From Leuctra nigra (Eukaryota; Arthropoda; Insecta; Plecoptera; Leuctridae): DNA of 64,000 bases. This document shows, piece by piece, positions 24,202 through 37,145 of the stretch; the first letter of the stretch is position 1, and each line of letters begins with the position of its first letter. Location: assembly GCA_934045905.1 (NCBI GenBank), contig OW203767.1:19347073-19411072 (forward strand). The letters run 5' to 3'. The notes below the pieces were generated by a model. The model saw only the letters and a program-made list of their open reading frames with translations. It had not been told where the DNA came from and made no database searches. Made by a program: the position numbers and the translations under genes.

Positions 24202-26346
24202 CAATTTATATCATTAAATTACCTATTTTAAGCACAACAATAAGTTCCTGATTCCATCTGGCAATTAAATCCTTTTATTGATACAAAAGCATCTTTTAAA
24301 TTGAAATACTATTTGGTCAGATTTCGTAACTTTTAAAAATCGAAACCGTTTACCTTCCTGGTGAAATCTTTAACTGACCACATCTAATTTAGCCACAAAT
24401 CGATTTTGGCGCCTTCTGTGATGAGCTTTGCGCTGTTTGTGTGAGTAACAAAATAAACTCACCACGTGAAGAGTAATTAGCCACGTACTAGTTATAAACT
24501 AATTAAAGTAATTGACAATGGGAGACAATGTAAGCGCGAGCCAGTGACGACGCTTTTGAGATGAACAATCACTTCCTGGTTCACTTCCGAGGAGAGAAAA
24601 TGAAAGTGTGATGATTTTAAGGTGATCTCATGGTCCAGTTGATACACGGAGGCTGGGATCTCCTTGCATCAGTTCGTGTCGTCAGATGATATCATGTGGG
24701 AGGATTCATTGTTTAGGATTATGTGTTATTGTGGAGTTCCGGAATCTGTAACGGAGATGATCTCATTCTTTTCATTCTAATATGATTAGCTTCTTTGTAA
24801 ATGAAATCAGAGGTAATGTGAGATAATTCAAATGAAAGGAATATTTATAATTATATGCTTCAAAGTGACATGACAATAAGGTATTAATAAAAGATGGAAT
24901 ATTACCGTTATTTCAGGGAAATAAAAAAAATAATGCTCGTCAATAAAAATAATTCGCTACATCACATTTATTTACATTTAATAATTATAAAGATTTTTTA
25001 CAATTCAAAGGCTTAATTAATACACTAAAGATTTAATCATGTATCTTAAGTGTAAAGTGTTTGAATTGTGTTATTCTATTTATTTATATTCCTCAAGAAA
25101 GAAGAACTAATAATTACTAAAATCCTTCTTACTTTTAGATTTTTGTCAACGTTTTAGTCAATGTTTTAGATTAGCATTGAGGAATCTTATCCAGGAAGGT
25201 TACCACAACACAAACAATCCATATTATTTCGTCAGGTAAATTCCATGATACGCTACTAATTTGAATATCCAGTTCAGTGGTTTTGTAGGTCACAAAGGTC
25301 GTCAAACTTTAGTTGTTATGCATTTATAAACTTGAAATTTCAAGTGTATTTGAAAGTAAAAGTGCATTCAATGGAGATTTAAAATGTATGGTAATTCGAG
25401 AAGCGAAAGCCATTTGCGATTCCCAATCATCGAATCAAATCGTTTTACATATAAAAGTGTACAGTTACACGCTTGACCACAATAATTCGCAAATAATTAG
25501 TTGTGTTTTGTAGTGTAGCGCGAAAGTGCGTCCCCGTCAAGAAACTATACACAGATTGTCCTCGTCATTCCATATGTCTTCAAGATGATGTATCCAATTA
25601 TAACACGTCGAGAAAGTAAGTTGAAGATGCATTTTCAAAACAGTTTTAGTGCAAAAACGGCTTGCTCTTTTAAATTGTTATAAATATTTAAAATTGTTAC
25701 AAATGTTATGGAATAAAACAGTATGATTGTTTCAAAAGTTTTACTTTGTTTCTAATATTATCTCGAGTTTTTAGACTTTTAAACATCTCAAATAAGGACA
25801 AATTGTGCTACAATTTATTTGACCTTTTCTGCAGCAAAAAAGTGATATTTGAATGTAATTGACTTTACATTTTAGAATATTTCTTGAGTTAGAAAATGAT
25901 GCCAAACAAATACTCGCATCGCACGTTCTGAAATTAGAAACAGTGAAATTTTAATTTTCAAGGTGTCCCAAGAAAAATAGACTAAAAAACAACAAAACTC
26001 CGTTTGCCAAACAATCACAATTGAGGAAACCCTTCCCACCCAAAACTAAGTATAATTATACCTACATGTAAAACAATAATATTTAATGAAGTCACCATAA
26101 GATGATGATTATAATCATGCCATTAGCAACTTATAATCATCAATTCATCAACAATCTAAGCAAACTATCAGTCCTTATATGTGAAAACAGCCTCCAGGCA
26201 AAACAACGTATCAATTCACGTCCTCGACTTTAGAACGTTTTTGTCCGCAGACAAATCCGTCAACGCATGGTCAAATCTTTCTTATATGTAAAACAGATAG
26301 AAAAGCGGTAGTAAAAAGCGCTACAAATGAAGTGTAATATTTGGTG
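24202..26346. other. Intergenic stretch upstream of gene B
   Basis: AT-rich, no gene recognised on either strand. The 66-codon ORF at 25313-25513 has no support. Confidence 0.5.
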
Positions 26347-26432
26347 TATAAAAGCAAGAGTGTTCTATGAAGCATGGACAGTTGAATTCTAGTCTTGGAC
26401 TGACGAATCTGTGACCGATGTGGACTAAAACC
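26347..26432 (+). promoter_or_regulatory. Promoter and 5' UTR of gene B
   Basis: TATAAAA at 26347-26353, an initiator-like ACAGTTG about 31 bp downstream (26378-26384), and the start codon 86 bp after the TATA box. Confidence 0.65.
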
Positions 26433-28136
26433 ATGGAGCTATTGGTGAGTGAGTAAAATAAAGCAAACTTCAGGGCGTTACGTGAAGATTTGAGAGTAAA
26501 TGTGCTGCATCACTCTTGGGTCTTCAATCATTCGAGTGTGAGACGGGTTTTTTTTTAAAATAAAATTCGATTGCTATTGTTTTATATTTTTAAATGTTTT
26601 CGGCGCACCGCAGACAAGCCAGTTGGTTTAGAGGGTTACATAAACTGATTCATTCGTGTTTTTCAAGAATTATGTACTGTTAAAAATATAATCAGAATAG
26701 ATACTGAACTATCAATCATATTGAAATAAATAAAAATTTCATTTCAAAGTTGAACTAAATTCATACTAGTTTGTAAAGCTGATTTTTAAATGTTTCGATA
26801 ATAGCAGACGTATAAGAAAAATTACAATTGTAGAAAATTATAATCAAAGTTACCTTTTTATACCAATAAGGACATGTCCTTATTCTAAATTTTTCAGCAT
26901 TGACTACGTTTTGGTACTATCATTTCTTGTAAAAAAAAATATATAATATATAAAAAAAAATATATAAAAAATATAATTTGCTGTTTTACAGTTTAAAATT
27001 TTACTGATTATGTTGTGTATAATAATACTTAATTCTTTCAATGTTTCTCTGCATTTTGTCTGCATTATGTAACCAATACGTCCACTATTCTACCCCAGCT
27101 CGTCCTGGGCCTGATCGCCCTCGTCAACGGCGCCGACCCCGCCGTCATGACGCCTCCACCCCCCGGCGTCGCAACGCCTCAAGCCGACGACAACCTCATG
27201 CAGGAGTCCGGCGTCGTCGACATGATCGACGCCAAGAACAAGCGCACCCTCGACGCCCAGATCAGCGTCGGTTACAACAACGACGTCAACAAGAACGCGA
27301 GGATCAGTTACCACGGAAACAACCCACCACCATACCGGTTTTATTTACCGAAACCAAGTGACAATCGTGAAAATATCAAAGTGCAGAATGTGAAACTGTC
27401 GTATTATGTACCGGTGAAGAATCAAGATATGCCAACTGGACAACAGGAATCTGTACAACAGTTTCAACCACAACCTCAAATACAACATTATCAAGTCCAG
27501 GAAAAAATGTCGCCACTGCCTCAACAAATGTATATTCCAGTCTCCATTAGACAAAACCCGCCATTACCTCCAGTACTTTTCACAAAATCCATACCGAATC
27601 CTGGAAATCCTGGAAACCTCTTCCAGGGCCTCCAGCTCCTCGGTCCAAATCCCTCCACAGGGGCCTTATTCACAGCTCATCCCGGTTATCCCAATATGTC
27701 CCCATTCCCTCAAAACGGTCCCATATTCTTCCCGAATTCAATCCCAGGACTCCAACAACAAGGATTCTTCGGAGGTCCTCAATACATTCCAGTGATTATA
27801 ATCGGTTATCCTGGAGGGAATCCTGGATTTTCAGGAGCAACTCAGCCCCAGTTCAATCTCCAAGCGTTGTTGTCTAATTTGTTACAAGGACCGCAGTTGA
27901 CCCCCGTGTTTCAGCCCCCGCCCACCCCCCTAAGAGCAACTTACAAGCAGCCGGTAAAGCAGTTCTATCAGGAAGTGTTTGAGAAAGTTCCCGTCATGGC
28001 GCAGCCTCCGACAGCGACTGTTGAAAAACAAGAGACTGTTGTTAAACCTGTCAGCAATATTGAGGAGATGTTCGAACAGCAATATGCCAAATTTGAGAAC
28101 AGTAATTTCAGTGAAAAGATGTCGAAATCTAGTTAA
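26433..28136 (+). CDS. Gene B: secreted Pro-rich structural protein
   Basis: Coding exons 26433-26444 (MELL, donor GTGAGT) and 27099-28136, joined in phase 0 after a CTACCCCAG acceptor, giving 349 aa. The joined start reads MELLLVLGLIALVNGA and then DPAV, a textbook signal peptide that neither exon encodes alone. The N-terminal mature part is charged and has a dibasic NKR/TLDAQ site about 45 residues in. The middle is rich in Gln and Pro (PPPYRFYLPKP, QFQPQPQIQHYQ). Residues about 155-260 carry Gly-Pro-Asn/Phe stretches (NPGNPGNLFQGL, GYPGGNPGFSG). The C-terminus (KQFYQEVFEKVP... EEMFEQQYAKFENS) is more helical. No chitin-binding R&R motif and no cysteine pattern. Likely an extracellular matrix or cuticle component; the exact family is not recognised. 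Poly(A) signal at 28383-28388. Confidence 0.82.
26445..27098 (+). other. Intron 1 of gene B (654 bp)
   Basis: AT-rich, with a simple A/T run at about 26932-26985 (ATATATAAAA type). Confidence 0.75.
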
Positions 28137-28382
28137 CACTTATGTGTAAGTTTCAAATTCAACAACTTCATTCTTCAGTTTAAAATCGAATTGAACAATA
28201 TATTTCAAATTATTTCTGAATTGAACAGACAATCGACATAGTGAAGCCATTTTGTGAAGCCATTTTGTGATATGTTCATGAAGTTTGTATAAATTCAAAT
28301 TGCACCTGTTATTGTTATAAACTTGGTTGTTTGCAATTAGTATTATTCCTTTAAATTATTGTTAAAAAAATAACAATTTACA

Positions 28383-28388
28383 AATAAA
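28383..28388 (+). terminator. Poly(A) signal of gene B
   Basis: AATAAA about 250 bp after the stop codon. Confidence 0.6.
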
Positions 28389-28575
28389 GTCTTCCATGAC
28401 CAAAAAATCCTTAAGCCTAAATTACACATATCAAATTGTAAAATCGTGATCATAATGGAACAATCTGAAACCAAACTTTTAACTAATAAAATGTAACATG
28501 TTTTCACCGAATTTGTCAAGTAATTAATGGTTTCATCATCGTATATTCGTTCATATCTATACGTTTTTCACTCGC

Positions 28576-29156
28576 TTAAAGTGGTCCCACTGCTCCAGCC
28601 AAGGTGCTTAGAATTCGCCGTAATTCATACAAATCTCTGATGAAATAATACCTCAAACAACAGCATAAAACAATTATATCTTACCGTCGTGTGCTCCAAT
28701 TATATGTTTTTAATTGAAGTTCCAATTAAACTATCCCAAAATAATTCATATTTGTAGTGCAATGTTGCCAGATTTATGGTAAATTTTACACATTGTACAC
28801 AGTTTCTTTCTTATTTGGCCCGTGACCCCATATTTTCAAACGGCAGTCTTATTCTAAAAATCATTATCTTTAATTTGAGACTATTTTCAATAATTTTTCA
28901 TTCCTCTTGCAGTTTTAGACAGTTATATATCTCTATGGTTTTAGGAGCAATTTAAGGCCAATTTTCCAGGACAATTTCATGTCTCCCTGTGTTATCTTAT
29001 GGGGGAAAAGATGATCTTCAATCAAGAATATCTAATTATATGATACCGTAAGGGGCAAATATTTTTTGCTAGTTGTATGTAATATGGTTTCATTAACCTT
29101 TGGTGTGAATTACAGCAAATTCTCATTCCTATGCCGAAACGATGGAACCACTTTAA
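28576..29156. mobile_element. TIR element (581 bp), TTAA at both ends
   Basis: The left end is TTAAAGTGGTCCCA and the right end TGGAACCACTTTAA, inverted repeats with one mismatch. The TTAA at each edge may be part of the terminal repeat or a piggyBac-style target duplication; I cannot decide. No coding capacity. Confidence 0.45.
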
Positions 29157-31500
29157 TTAGCTAAATGATCTCTTAGTTCTCCAGCCAGCATTGTGTATTA
29201 ATTTCATTACGTCTTGATAAAATGAATCCATCTTGAATCAATACATTGATACATAATTCAAGTAACCATCATAAAAGAAGCGCCATAGAAGCTAAGAATA
29301 GCAATGTGTAAACTTTAATTACATTTCCAAAATAACAATTACAAATTATTTGATAATTTCAATACATAAGGCCAAACCTCTTGATATTAATAATTAATGA
29401 ATCGACTCTCTTCGTTTTAATTATAAACACATATTTCGGATTAAGAACAATGGTAGGTCGATGAGAAATCAGAATGTTTAGAGAAACTGCCAAGGAATGG
29501 GTCATGTATCAGAAATAAACATTGTACACGATAATAAAAACCAGAAGTGGAACTGAGAAATGCGTTCATTTGGAAAAACGAGGGCGTTGATTGGATAATT
29601 GATTTCCAGCAAAAAGATTTATTACTCTATTATGATAAATATGAAGAATATTACCATGTTTTGTTTAGTAGTCCGAGCTTGAAGAAGAGGTATGGGCTAT
29701 TCGCTTTCCTTGGAATTCTATTATTATGAATGAATAAATATTTAATTATGTGTTTTTTGTTTTAAATCGCAAGTTATTTACTTATGGTTTTACTTATTTT
29801 TGTCAAGCGACCGAAACGATACTCTCCTTGTGACTAATTTTATTCTTGTTCTCTTTCTGATTGGTCAAAATGTTTTCGATAACATCGAAATGTTGAAGGG
29901 TCATCAAGACTTATGCCATTTTAATTTCAGCCAAATCGGTCAATAATTTAACGATTAGAATTTAAACTTAGCTAATTATGCAATAGATGTCAATTCATTT
30001 GTAACTGAATACACCATCAATTGCAAATGAATGGGTTGTATGGATGACTGTTACTATCAGCAGCAATTGAAAGCAGATATGAATATGATGTAGTTAATTA
30101 GTTCTATTGATTGGATTGTGTTTTACTGTTATCTGGCTTATAGATGTTTTCCTTGTGTTGTGTAGGTAATTTCAGTGCGAGGTGTTGTACATACCGGTGC
30201 TCGCTTATCAACTCGGTACACATAGCGTTTTCCTAGTTCAGACGAATCGCTCATTCAACTCTATTGCTAGAAGATTTGAGAAAATTATAAAAAAACTAAA
30301 TAAAGTCAGGTAATATTTCTAGATTTTTTTAACTGTAACCTTATTTATTGATGTCCTAATTTTTAACATAGACAGATTGTTAAAAGAATAATTCCCCGCC
30401 CCTACCGATTTAACCCTTGGACCCTTTTTCTATTATACATTTGTTAAGTTTGTTTTAATTTTTAATTTGCAAAATTTAATTTGAAAAATTTACAGATTTT
30501 ATGAGGATGACGCATTAAAATGGGGATATTCATATATTGTATTGTACACAATATAATTTATTGACAAATATAAAATATATGTTTGAATTACGGTCATATT
30601 TATTCATATTATTTATTCAGAGTTCATCCTTTCTCTACAAGATGGAATGATTCAAGGATATAACAGTATTCGGACTGATGCCCTTTCACAAGTAGGTAAA
30701 GTGCATTTATATAGAATTTAATTGTTGCAAGTCAAAACTCGATTTCGCCATTTTGTGCCTCGCGTCCTTTCTCAAACGATTAACATAGCAGAATAAAAAG
30801 TGCGAACATTACTAATTAAAACTATTTATACAAATATTTTAGTTTTCATCTTGGGCTTTGTGGTACCAACTTTCTATGTAATAGCATGTATTTTGCCGAT
30901 ATTCGCTTTTGTTCATAGTATACTTTGCTAAAGCTATCTTATTGAGTAAAATTAAAAGTATCTAGACATTTTTAAAATAAAATGTAAACATTATGTGTAT
31001 TCAATCTTTGTGTACTAAGGCAGACTTAATTTTATTATGATTAAAGATTTATATATCATAAATCTATACAACTTCAACCTATATTCGTAAATAAAATATT
31101 TCCATTAAAGTCATAAAAGCGAAACTGAAAACTAAATAAAAAAACAGCATCACTTTTTTTAATGTTTAACAAATATTCTGCAATTTCTTATTTACTTTTA
31201 ATTCCGAGTAAACAATTATGATTAGTACGATTTTATGACATTGATACTTCTAAAATGATGAACTACTTAGCAATCGGCTTGATGAATGAAACTCACTTCT
31301 TTGTCAATATCTGAGCTTTTGTTCTTTTAATTCATAATCATTGGCTCGTATCAGATGCAGTTTTACAGCTTATTGTCGTGTTTACGGTTTACAATTCCTT
31401 TAGTTAGCTGTTTTCTGCTACAAGGAATAGAAGAATGGTCATGAAATGATATAGATAATGTGTATTAACGTATCTATACGTTGTATTGTAGTATCTATAC
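29157..31500. other. Intergenic stretch
   Basis: AT-rich and non-coding apart from the repeat core at 30195-30236. The 60-codon ORF at 29547-29729 is unsupported. Confidence 0.5.
30195..30236 (+). repeat. Dispersed repeat core, copy 3 of 3
   Basis: CGGTGCTCGCTTATCAACTC, then GGTACACATAGCGTTTTCCTAG. Matches the copies at 1306-1347 (minus) and 11216-11258 (plus), and shares AGCGTTTTCCTAG exactly with the first. Confidence 0.6.
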
Positions 31501-31502
31501 CT

Positions 31503-31730
31503 CTGAGGTAGAAGGGCGGAAGTTCATTGCTTCCATGTAATCAAGCTCTATTAATTGTCATTTGACTGATGTCAACAAATAGGTACACTGAAGTATTCTG
31601 TTACACAATGACTCAAAGCACCATTACAAATAAGATTGTATGATTGATTGAGGGTAGAATTCCTGGTTTTTGAGCTACCCTCAAGAATTATTGAAATGGA
31701 CTGCCTACCTTTCTACCTTTGAGATACAGA
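31503..31730. mobile_element. MITE-like element with GAAGGGCGGAAGT end
   Basis: The left end GAGGTAGAAGGGCGGAAGTT is an imperfect inverted repeat of the right end (AATGGACTGCCTACCTTTCT, 31694-31713 region). The same AGAAGGGCGGAAGT sequence forms both arms of the element at 51707-51867. Non-coding. Confidence 0.45.
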
Positions 31731-32281
31731 AATATTGTGCAATGTAATATGCTGCGTGAGAGTTACTGATCTAGACTCCAGGTATCTGGTGTAAAATCAC
31801 ATCCAATAACATTTAATTAAACGAAACACTTATACTATTTCAAAATTAGCTTATAAGTTCAATAACCTGGTCTTGACCGCTTTGTTTACAAATTATATTA
31901 GCATAGTTAATTGCTAGTCTCAATGACACAAAGTTTTCAGCTTGATCGGATACACGGATAATTTTCACTTTTTAACTAATCATAAGATTGCATTTAAAAT
32001 TCCTTTACGGATGTGTTTATCTGTGTCAAATTTCAGCGCAATCAGAGGAACAATCTGACCTAGAGCAGGTCTACTGATAACATCAAACAAAACACACACA
32101 CTAATGACAAAATAATACCTACAATAAATAGATTAAGTCAAATGAAAACGTTTGCTTCCCTCATCATGCCTGAATTTAATTATAGGTATTTATTTTTAAC
32201 AGGTAATTTAAAATTAACAATTGTCTGCGGGGCTACTTATTTTTTAGACAAACATACATTATTCACAATTAATTTAATGTA

Positions 32282-32491
32282 CACTCAAACCAATAAAAAT
32301 CGGTACTCGAAAAGAAAAGGATTGGCTGATTAAGGTTTGATAGCATCATCCCATGAAGGCTGTGTTAAAACATCATCTACCTCTAGTAGGTGAACTCTTA
32401 TTTCATGATAATAGCAAGGATTGATTGTCAAGGAACCTTACCAGCAGCCAATCCTTTTCTTTTCGAGTACCAATTTTTATTGGTTTGAGTG
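32282..32491. mobile_element. Mariner-like MITE, copy 1 (TA-flanked)
   Basis: Arms of about 48 bp (beginning CACTCAAACCAATAAAAATC and ending in GATTGGCTG) are nearly perfect reverse complements, and the element is flanked by TA on both sides (32280-32281, 32492-32493), the target duplication of Tc1/mariner elements. The interior matches, in reverse complement, the interior of the element at 50903-51110. No transposase. The 63-codon ORF at 32142-32333 ends inside it and is not a gene. Confidence 0.65.
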
Positions 32492-33035
32492 TACCAACTC
32501 TGAAATCAATGCAATCAGAAAGTATTTTAACACAAGAAAAAGAACACAGACGCTAAAATTAACCAAGACGTAATCCAATTTATAATCCATTACTTCTTTT
32601 ATTACAAATCAATGAACATGATAACTACTCTCAATTCATAAGCAGTATGCGTTTTCATAAAATGTATAAACATTATTTAAATATTATGTATATTAATCAC
32701 GTTTCGTTCCTATAGACATGAAACCAAACCAATCAATGTCCTGTTCAGATCTAATAACCTTCCAATAATTATAAAACTAATGCATTAATTAAAAACTTCG
32801 ACATTAAATCTGTCATAATATTTTTTTTATTAACGGTAAGAGTTTTCTTATTTAGTTTGTAACATTGAATGTACTACGTTAATTGGTTAAGCTCAGTGGG
32901 CAAATGAATTACCAGCCCGCCATTTAGAGCGTAGAAATGCTGTACTCTTATGAGTTTATATGAGAAAGTTTAACTCATATAATACCAGAATCCTTACATT
33001 TAGTTCGGTTTTCGTAGGTTCAGCGAGGGGTGAAG

Positions 33036-33231
33036 TATAAAATAGAATTTCCACTTGGTTTAAGTAACATTATTGTCTGCGAATGGATCGAGTAACGACG
33101 TGCTGTGTTGATTGACAGAACAATGCTGAGTGTTGTTTAAACATTTTTGATTGTTTAGTTTTTTTGTTGGTTATTGATTTGTGTTGTGATTATTGTTTTA
33201 TTGTGAGTGGTCATTTGGATAACTGGACACC
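33036..33231 (+). promoter_or_regulatory. Promoter and 5' UTR of gene C
   Basis: TATAAAA at 33036-33042 and a start codon 196 bp downstream. No exact initiator consensus was noted around 33066. Confidence 0.55.
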
Positions 33232-35336
33232 ATGAAGGCGATTGTAAGTTGGACATTATTGATTGAGTATTTAATTACGTAATAAGTTGCATATATAGTA
33301 TTTAAACATTTTAAATAAAATACGTTTTTTGTAATATTATTCATGTTCATAGTTCATAAATCGTAAATACATAAGACAACATTTTAATATTTCCCATTAT
33401 AAATAATCTAAAATAGCTAAGGGCTGGTTTTTCAATGATCTTTTAAACCAGTACTTAGGTTTAAATTGACATTCAAGGAATTTCATTGGATATTGCCATG
33501 TCCTAATCAACTGTTTAAAATTAAGTAGAGCATAGAAAAACTGGACCTAAATCGCACATTTGTACAATTTTAGTGTCAGTTTATCATTTTGCAATTTTTG
33601 ATACAAATATAAAAGGCTCTTATGTGATACTGGATTTTCAAGAAATCTTCCTTTAGAAATATTGTGGAATGAATGAATGAAAAATATTCAACTAAGGTAA
33701 TAATATTCAATATTCAATATTCAATATGCAATTCATTCAATATTCAATTATATAATATATATAATATATTCAATATTCAATAGGGTAACGGGGAGTAAAT
33801 AGGGTAAAAATAGATAATTAGTAAAGTCAACGTCAGTAATTGCTTCTTGAAATGGAAGTAATACAGAATTCTAACGAGCGAACAAACATTTATAGTGCGA
33901 AAAGTCAACCAATGTCAATATCAATATGCCAATTTCTGTCCCACCAGGAAATGTTGTTTGTGTTGGCAACACTGACTCTAACATCGTCCGCCAGCAACAC
34001 CACTGAATCCCATCAAGCAGTGCTGCCAACCCCCGCCACCCACTTCAACACGCACCACGCCGACAACCAACACGACGCCGAGGACCGTCTCGACGCCTTC
34101 TCCGACTCCATGGTCGGCGGCCTCATCGTGCAAGACCCGCCCAAGGGCTGGCCCTTCAGCGAGATGAACGCGCCCCCGACGACGCCGTCCTACGACGCCG
34201 ACATCCAGAAGACAGTCAGAGATTACAAACCACGATCCTTCTCTCAGGATCAACGTCAAGACTCTCCGAAGGCCTGGCCCTATAGAGAGATGAACGTGCC
34301 ACAGCCGACGACGCCGTCCTACGACGCCGACGTCCAAAAGATCGTCAGAGACCACAAACAACGATCGGTGTCTCAGAATCAACGTCACGCCGTCAACTTC
34401 GTCAAGAGTCACTACCAGAAGTATTCCAAACCTCAGAAGCGTCAGGACGAGGACATGAAAGCGATGCCCACGCAGCATCCCGGCATGGAGGGACCGCGTC
34501 AACAAGGTCATCAAGTCGTCGTTCAACACGACCCTCAAGACGACAAAGTCCATTCGATGCAGACGTTCCAGTTGTTCCACGGCGCGCACTTCGCCGACGC
34601 CGACCAGCAGATGTCCTACGAGGAGCCGTCTCAGGAGGTCGTCAAAGAGAAGAAGAATCACAGGAAGGCGAAGTCCCAAGAGCAGCCGTCCGCGGTGAAT
34701 GTCGGTTACACGATCGGCTTCATCACTCCGCCGGAGAAGTCCGCCGTCACCGAGCAAGCCGTCGCCGCCGGCGGCGAGGAGATCATCGTCGGGAAGCCGG
34801 CGGGACAGGAGGCGACGTCCATGCTCAATCATCAGTCGACGTCGTACAGCGTCGTCCACACGCCGCATTACGTCATGCCGACGGCGCCTGACAACGCCGT
34901 CCACTACGTCCACACCGCCCCCGAGGCGACGGTGCATTACGTCCCCGTCGACGTTCACGACAAGACGCAATACGTATTGCACGACGAACACGGGCAGAAA
35001 CATCATCACGCCGGGACGCACGAGTCGACGTCGTATCACAACTCTCAACTCATCTCCCACTCCGCGCCTGCGCAGCATCATCATTACATCGCGCAGTCGT
35101 CGCCGGAGGTCGAGCACTACATGGTGTACACTCCAGCGCCGCCCAAGACGATCCACTACTCGCCCGAGCAGTACAAGTGGCACAACGTCAACGGCGTGGA
35201 GGTCGCGAGCAGCATTCCCGTCAAGGAGGACCAGAACGATATTCAGGATCACAAGTCACATCAACCACTTCGTGGGCCTCACTTCCAGCGGCCGCAGCAA
35301 CAGCAACAGCAGCAGCAACAGCAACAACAGCAACAT

Positions 35337-35403
<67 letters not shown>

Positions 35404-37145
35404 AACAGGAGCAGGAGTACATCTACGTCCCCGTTCTGGATACTGCGCAGGCGCATCAAATCCCTTTCATCGATGAGATTGAACACGGCTATGCGATGCC
35501 CCAGGCGTTGCCTCTCGTCGGCAACCACCTCCACTTCGACCACAACAACGCCCTCGTGCACAGCGTCGGTTTCGACTACAGCAATGCGATCACCGGCCAG
35601 CAGGGGGCGATCAAGACGCCGATCAACTTCGAGACGCATCACTACGCGCAAGCGCAGACCGGTCAGAGCAAACTGCCGAGTCACGGCGGGGCGACGAGCC
35701 AGATCAACTACGTGAACCACGGAGGCGGCAAACCCAGTGAAGTGTCGACGCTTGTGAAACACGAGGTCGGTTCGACGGCGTCAGACGGACACGTGGAGGG
35801 CGGCAAAGTCAGCTTCGTGCCCGAGCATGCGATGAGCGGGAACTACGGGCTGAAGGATAACTTCATGGTCGTGCAAGAAAGCGGGAAAGAACCGCTGAAG
35901 ATCGAGGTCCATGACTCGGGCCCGAGTTATTCCATCAGCGAACAGATCTATAATGAGGTCCCGAACTTCGGCCCGGAGATGCACTTTGAGGCCCCGATTA
36001 AGGGGACTAATTACATCACGGGCCCGGCGCCGACTTATGAGACACAGAGTTACAGGCCCACTCAAGGCACGACATATTATACCAGTTCTTCCGGGCCCAC
36101 TCACTACTCAGGCCCCAGCATGATTTTCGAAAGCTCCACCCCTGGGCCCACGACGTATTATTCTATTCCTCAGAGGCCCAACCACGTACAGAGCCCGGGA
36201 CCAACATTCGGGCCCAGTTCATCAGGGTTGTTCAGGCCCAGTTATAGTAACATAGTCGGACAAAGTGATCACACAACTAACTTTTATAACGTGGGGCCTG
36301 GATTATTTAAACCCAGCAACTCTATTCCGGCCTCAAGCAACAACCCAGTTTACTTCAGCGGGCCCAAATACGTCCCGGGGCCCTATATGAACTCCATTCG
36401 GGAATATAACCAAGGACCACCTACAAATACCAGAGGTTACGGAAAACAACTAGGAAGCTTTAGTAACGGTCCCCCAAATTTCAGTTCCCGTCCACCAAAC
36501 TTCAGTAATGGCCCACAAGTCTTCAACAACGGTCCACAAACTTTCAGCAACCAACCGCCGAATTTCATGAACGGCCCTCCTAATTTCCCAAATAATCAGA
36601 GGCCTCAACGATTTCGTCATGGAAAAGGTTCCTCTTCACCACCTCCTAAATCACCAAACTTCGGTCCTCTCTACCACGAGCTCATTGGTCCTCGCGGACA
36701 AAACCAACAAGTCATGATGGCACCAACAACAATGCGCCCTCCGATTGTTCTCACAAGAAACGTGCTGAGCCATCATCACGCCGTCAAGAACTCTCTGCAG
36801 ACAGCCTATAAAGAACAATACAAGGCCGAACAACTCTTCCAGAAGCACCAACGTGAACAAGGTAACACCCAGTTCCAGCACGAGGCGTCGCCGTCGAACC
36901 TCCGTCTGGAGACGGTGAAACGTGAGAGGGAGGCGTTGAAGCCGCGAGAGGTGACGTCGGTGGAGAAGGAACGGCGCCATCTGGAGGTCGTCAGACAGCA
37001 GCGGGAGTTGGCGGCGCTGCACAGCAAGATCTCCGTGACGATGTTGAAACCAGCGGGGACGCCGAAGAAGACGAAGAAGATGGCGGATTTCCCGATCACG
37101 AGCGCGTTCACGTTGGATTTGAAGCCACCGCCGATCAGTAAATAA
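33232..37145 (+). CDS. Gene C: large secreted protein with poly-Gln and Gly/Pro/Tyr repeats
   Basis: Coding exons 33232-33243 (MKAI, donor GTAAGT) and 33948-37145, phase 0, giving 1069 aa. The joined signal peptide is MKAIEMLFVLATLTLTSSA. The first mature part contains two tandem copies of a roughly 40-residue unit built around P(K)-WPF/Y-EMN-P-TTPSYDAD-QK-VRD. The middle is His/Tyr/Val-rich (VHYVHTAPEATVHYVPVDVH). A tract of about 36 Gln, broken by one His, spans 35295-35402. The second half repeats GPTxYYS units and then NFSNGPQ / NFMNGPPNF units. The C-terminal 120 residues are charged and probably helical (EQYKAEQLFQKHQREQ, VKREREALKPREV). No known chitin-binding motif. Probably an extracellular matrix or cuticle protein; family not recognised. 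The exon is much more GC-rich than its surroundings at its 5' part. Confidence 0.82.
33421..33547. mobile_element. PIF/Harbinger-like MITE, TAA target duplication (in intron 1 of gene C)
   Basis: Left end GGGCTGGTTTTTCAATGATC and right end CATAGAAAAACTGGACC are inverted repeats; TAA lies directly on both sides (33418-33420 and 33548-33550), the 3-bp duplication of PIF/Harbinger elements. Shares terminal and internal motifs with 61417-61563, 58075-58210 and the degraded copy at 3385-3502. Confidence 0.65.
33701..33782 (+). repeat. AATATTC/ATTCAAT short tandem array
   Basis: About 80 bp of degenerate heptamer repeats (AATATTC) with an AT-only stretch in the middle, located about 170 bp before the second exon of gene C. 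Confidence 0.7.
35295..35402 (+). repeat. CAA/CAG array encoding poly-Gln in gene C
   Basis: About 36 glutamine codons, mostly alternating CAA and CAG as a hexamer, with one CAT. In other frames it reads as Asn-Ser or Ala-Thr repeats. Confidence 0.9.

Larger units (their letters stand above)
33244..33947 (+). other. Intron 1 of gene C (704 bp)
   Basis: Contains the TAA-flanked MITE at 33421-33547 and the ATTCAAT repeat array at about 33701-33782. Confidence 0.75.

Noticed and set aside
33978..35252. 424-codon minus-strand ORF opposite gene C
   Set aside because: Antisense shadow of a GC-rich exon; Arg/Leu/Val-rich composition, no domain, and the plus strand has a signal peptide and splice sites.
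34699..35715. 338-codon plus-strand ORF in another frame of gene C
   Set aside because: Arg/Ser and Asn-Ser repeats arise from out-of-frame reading of His/Val codons and the CAA/CAG array.
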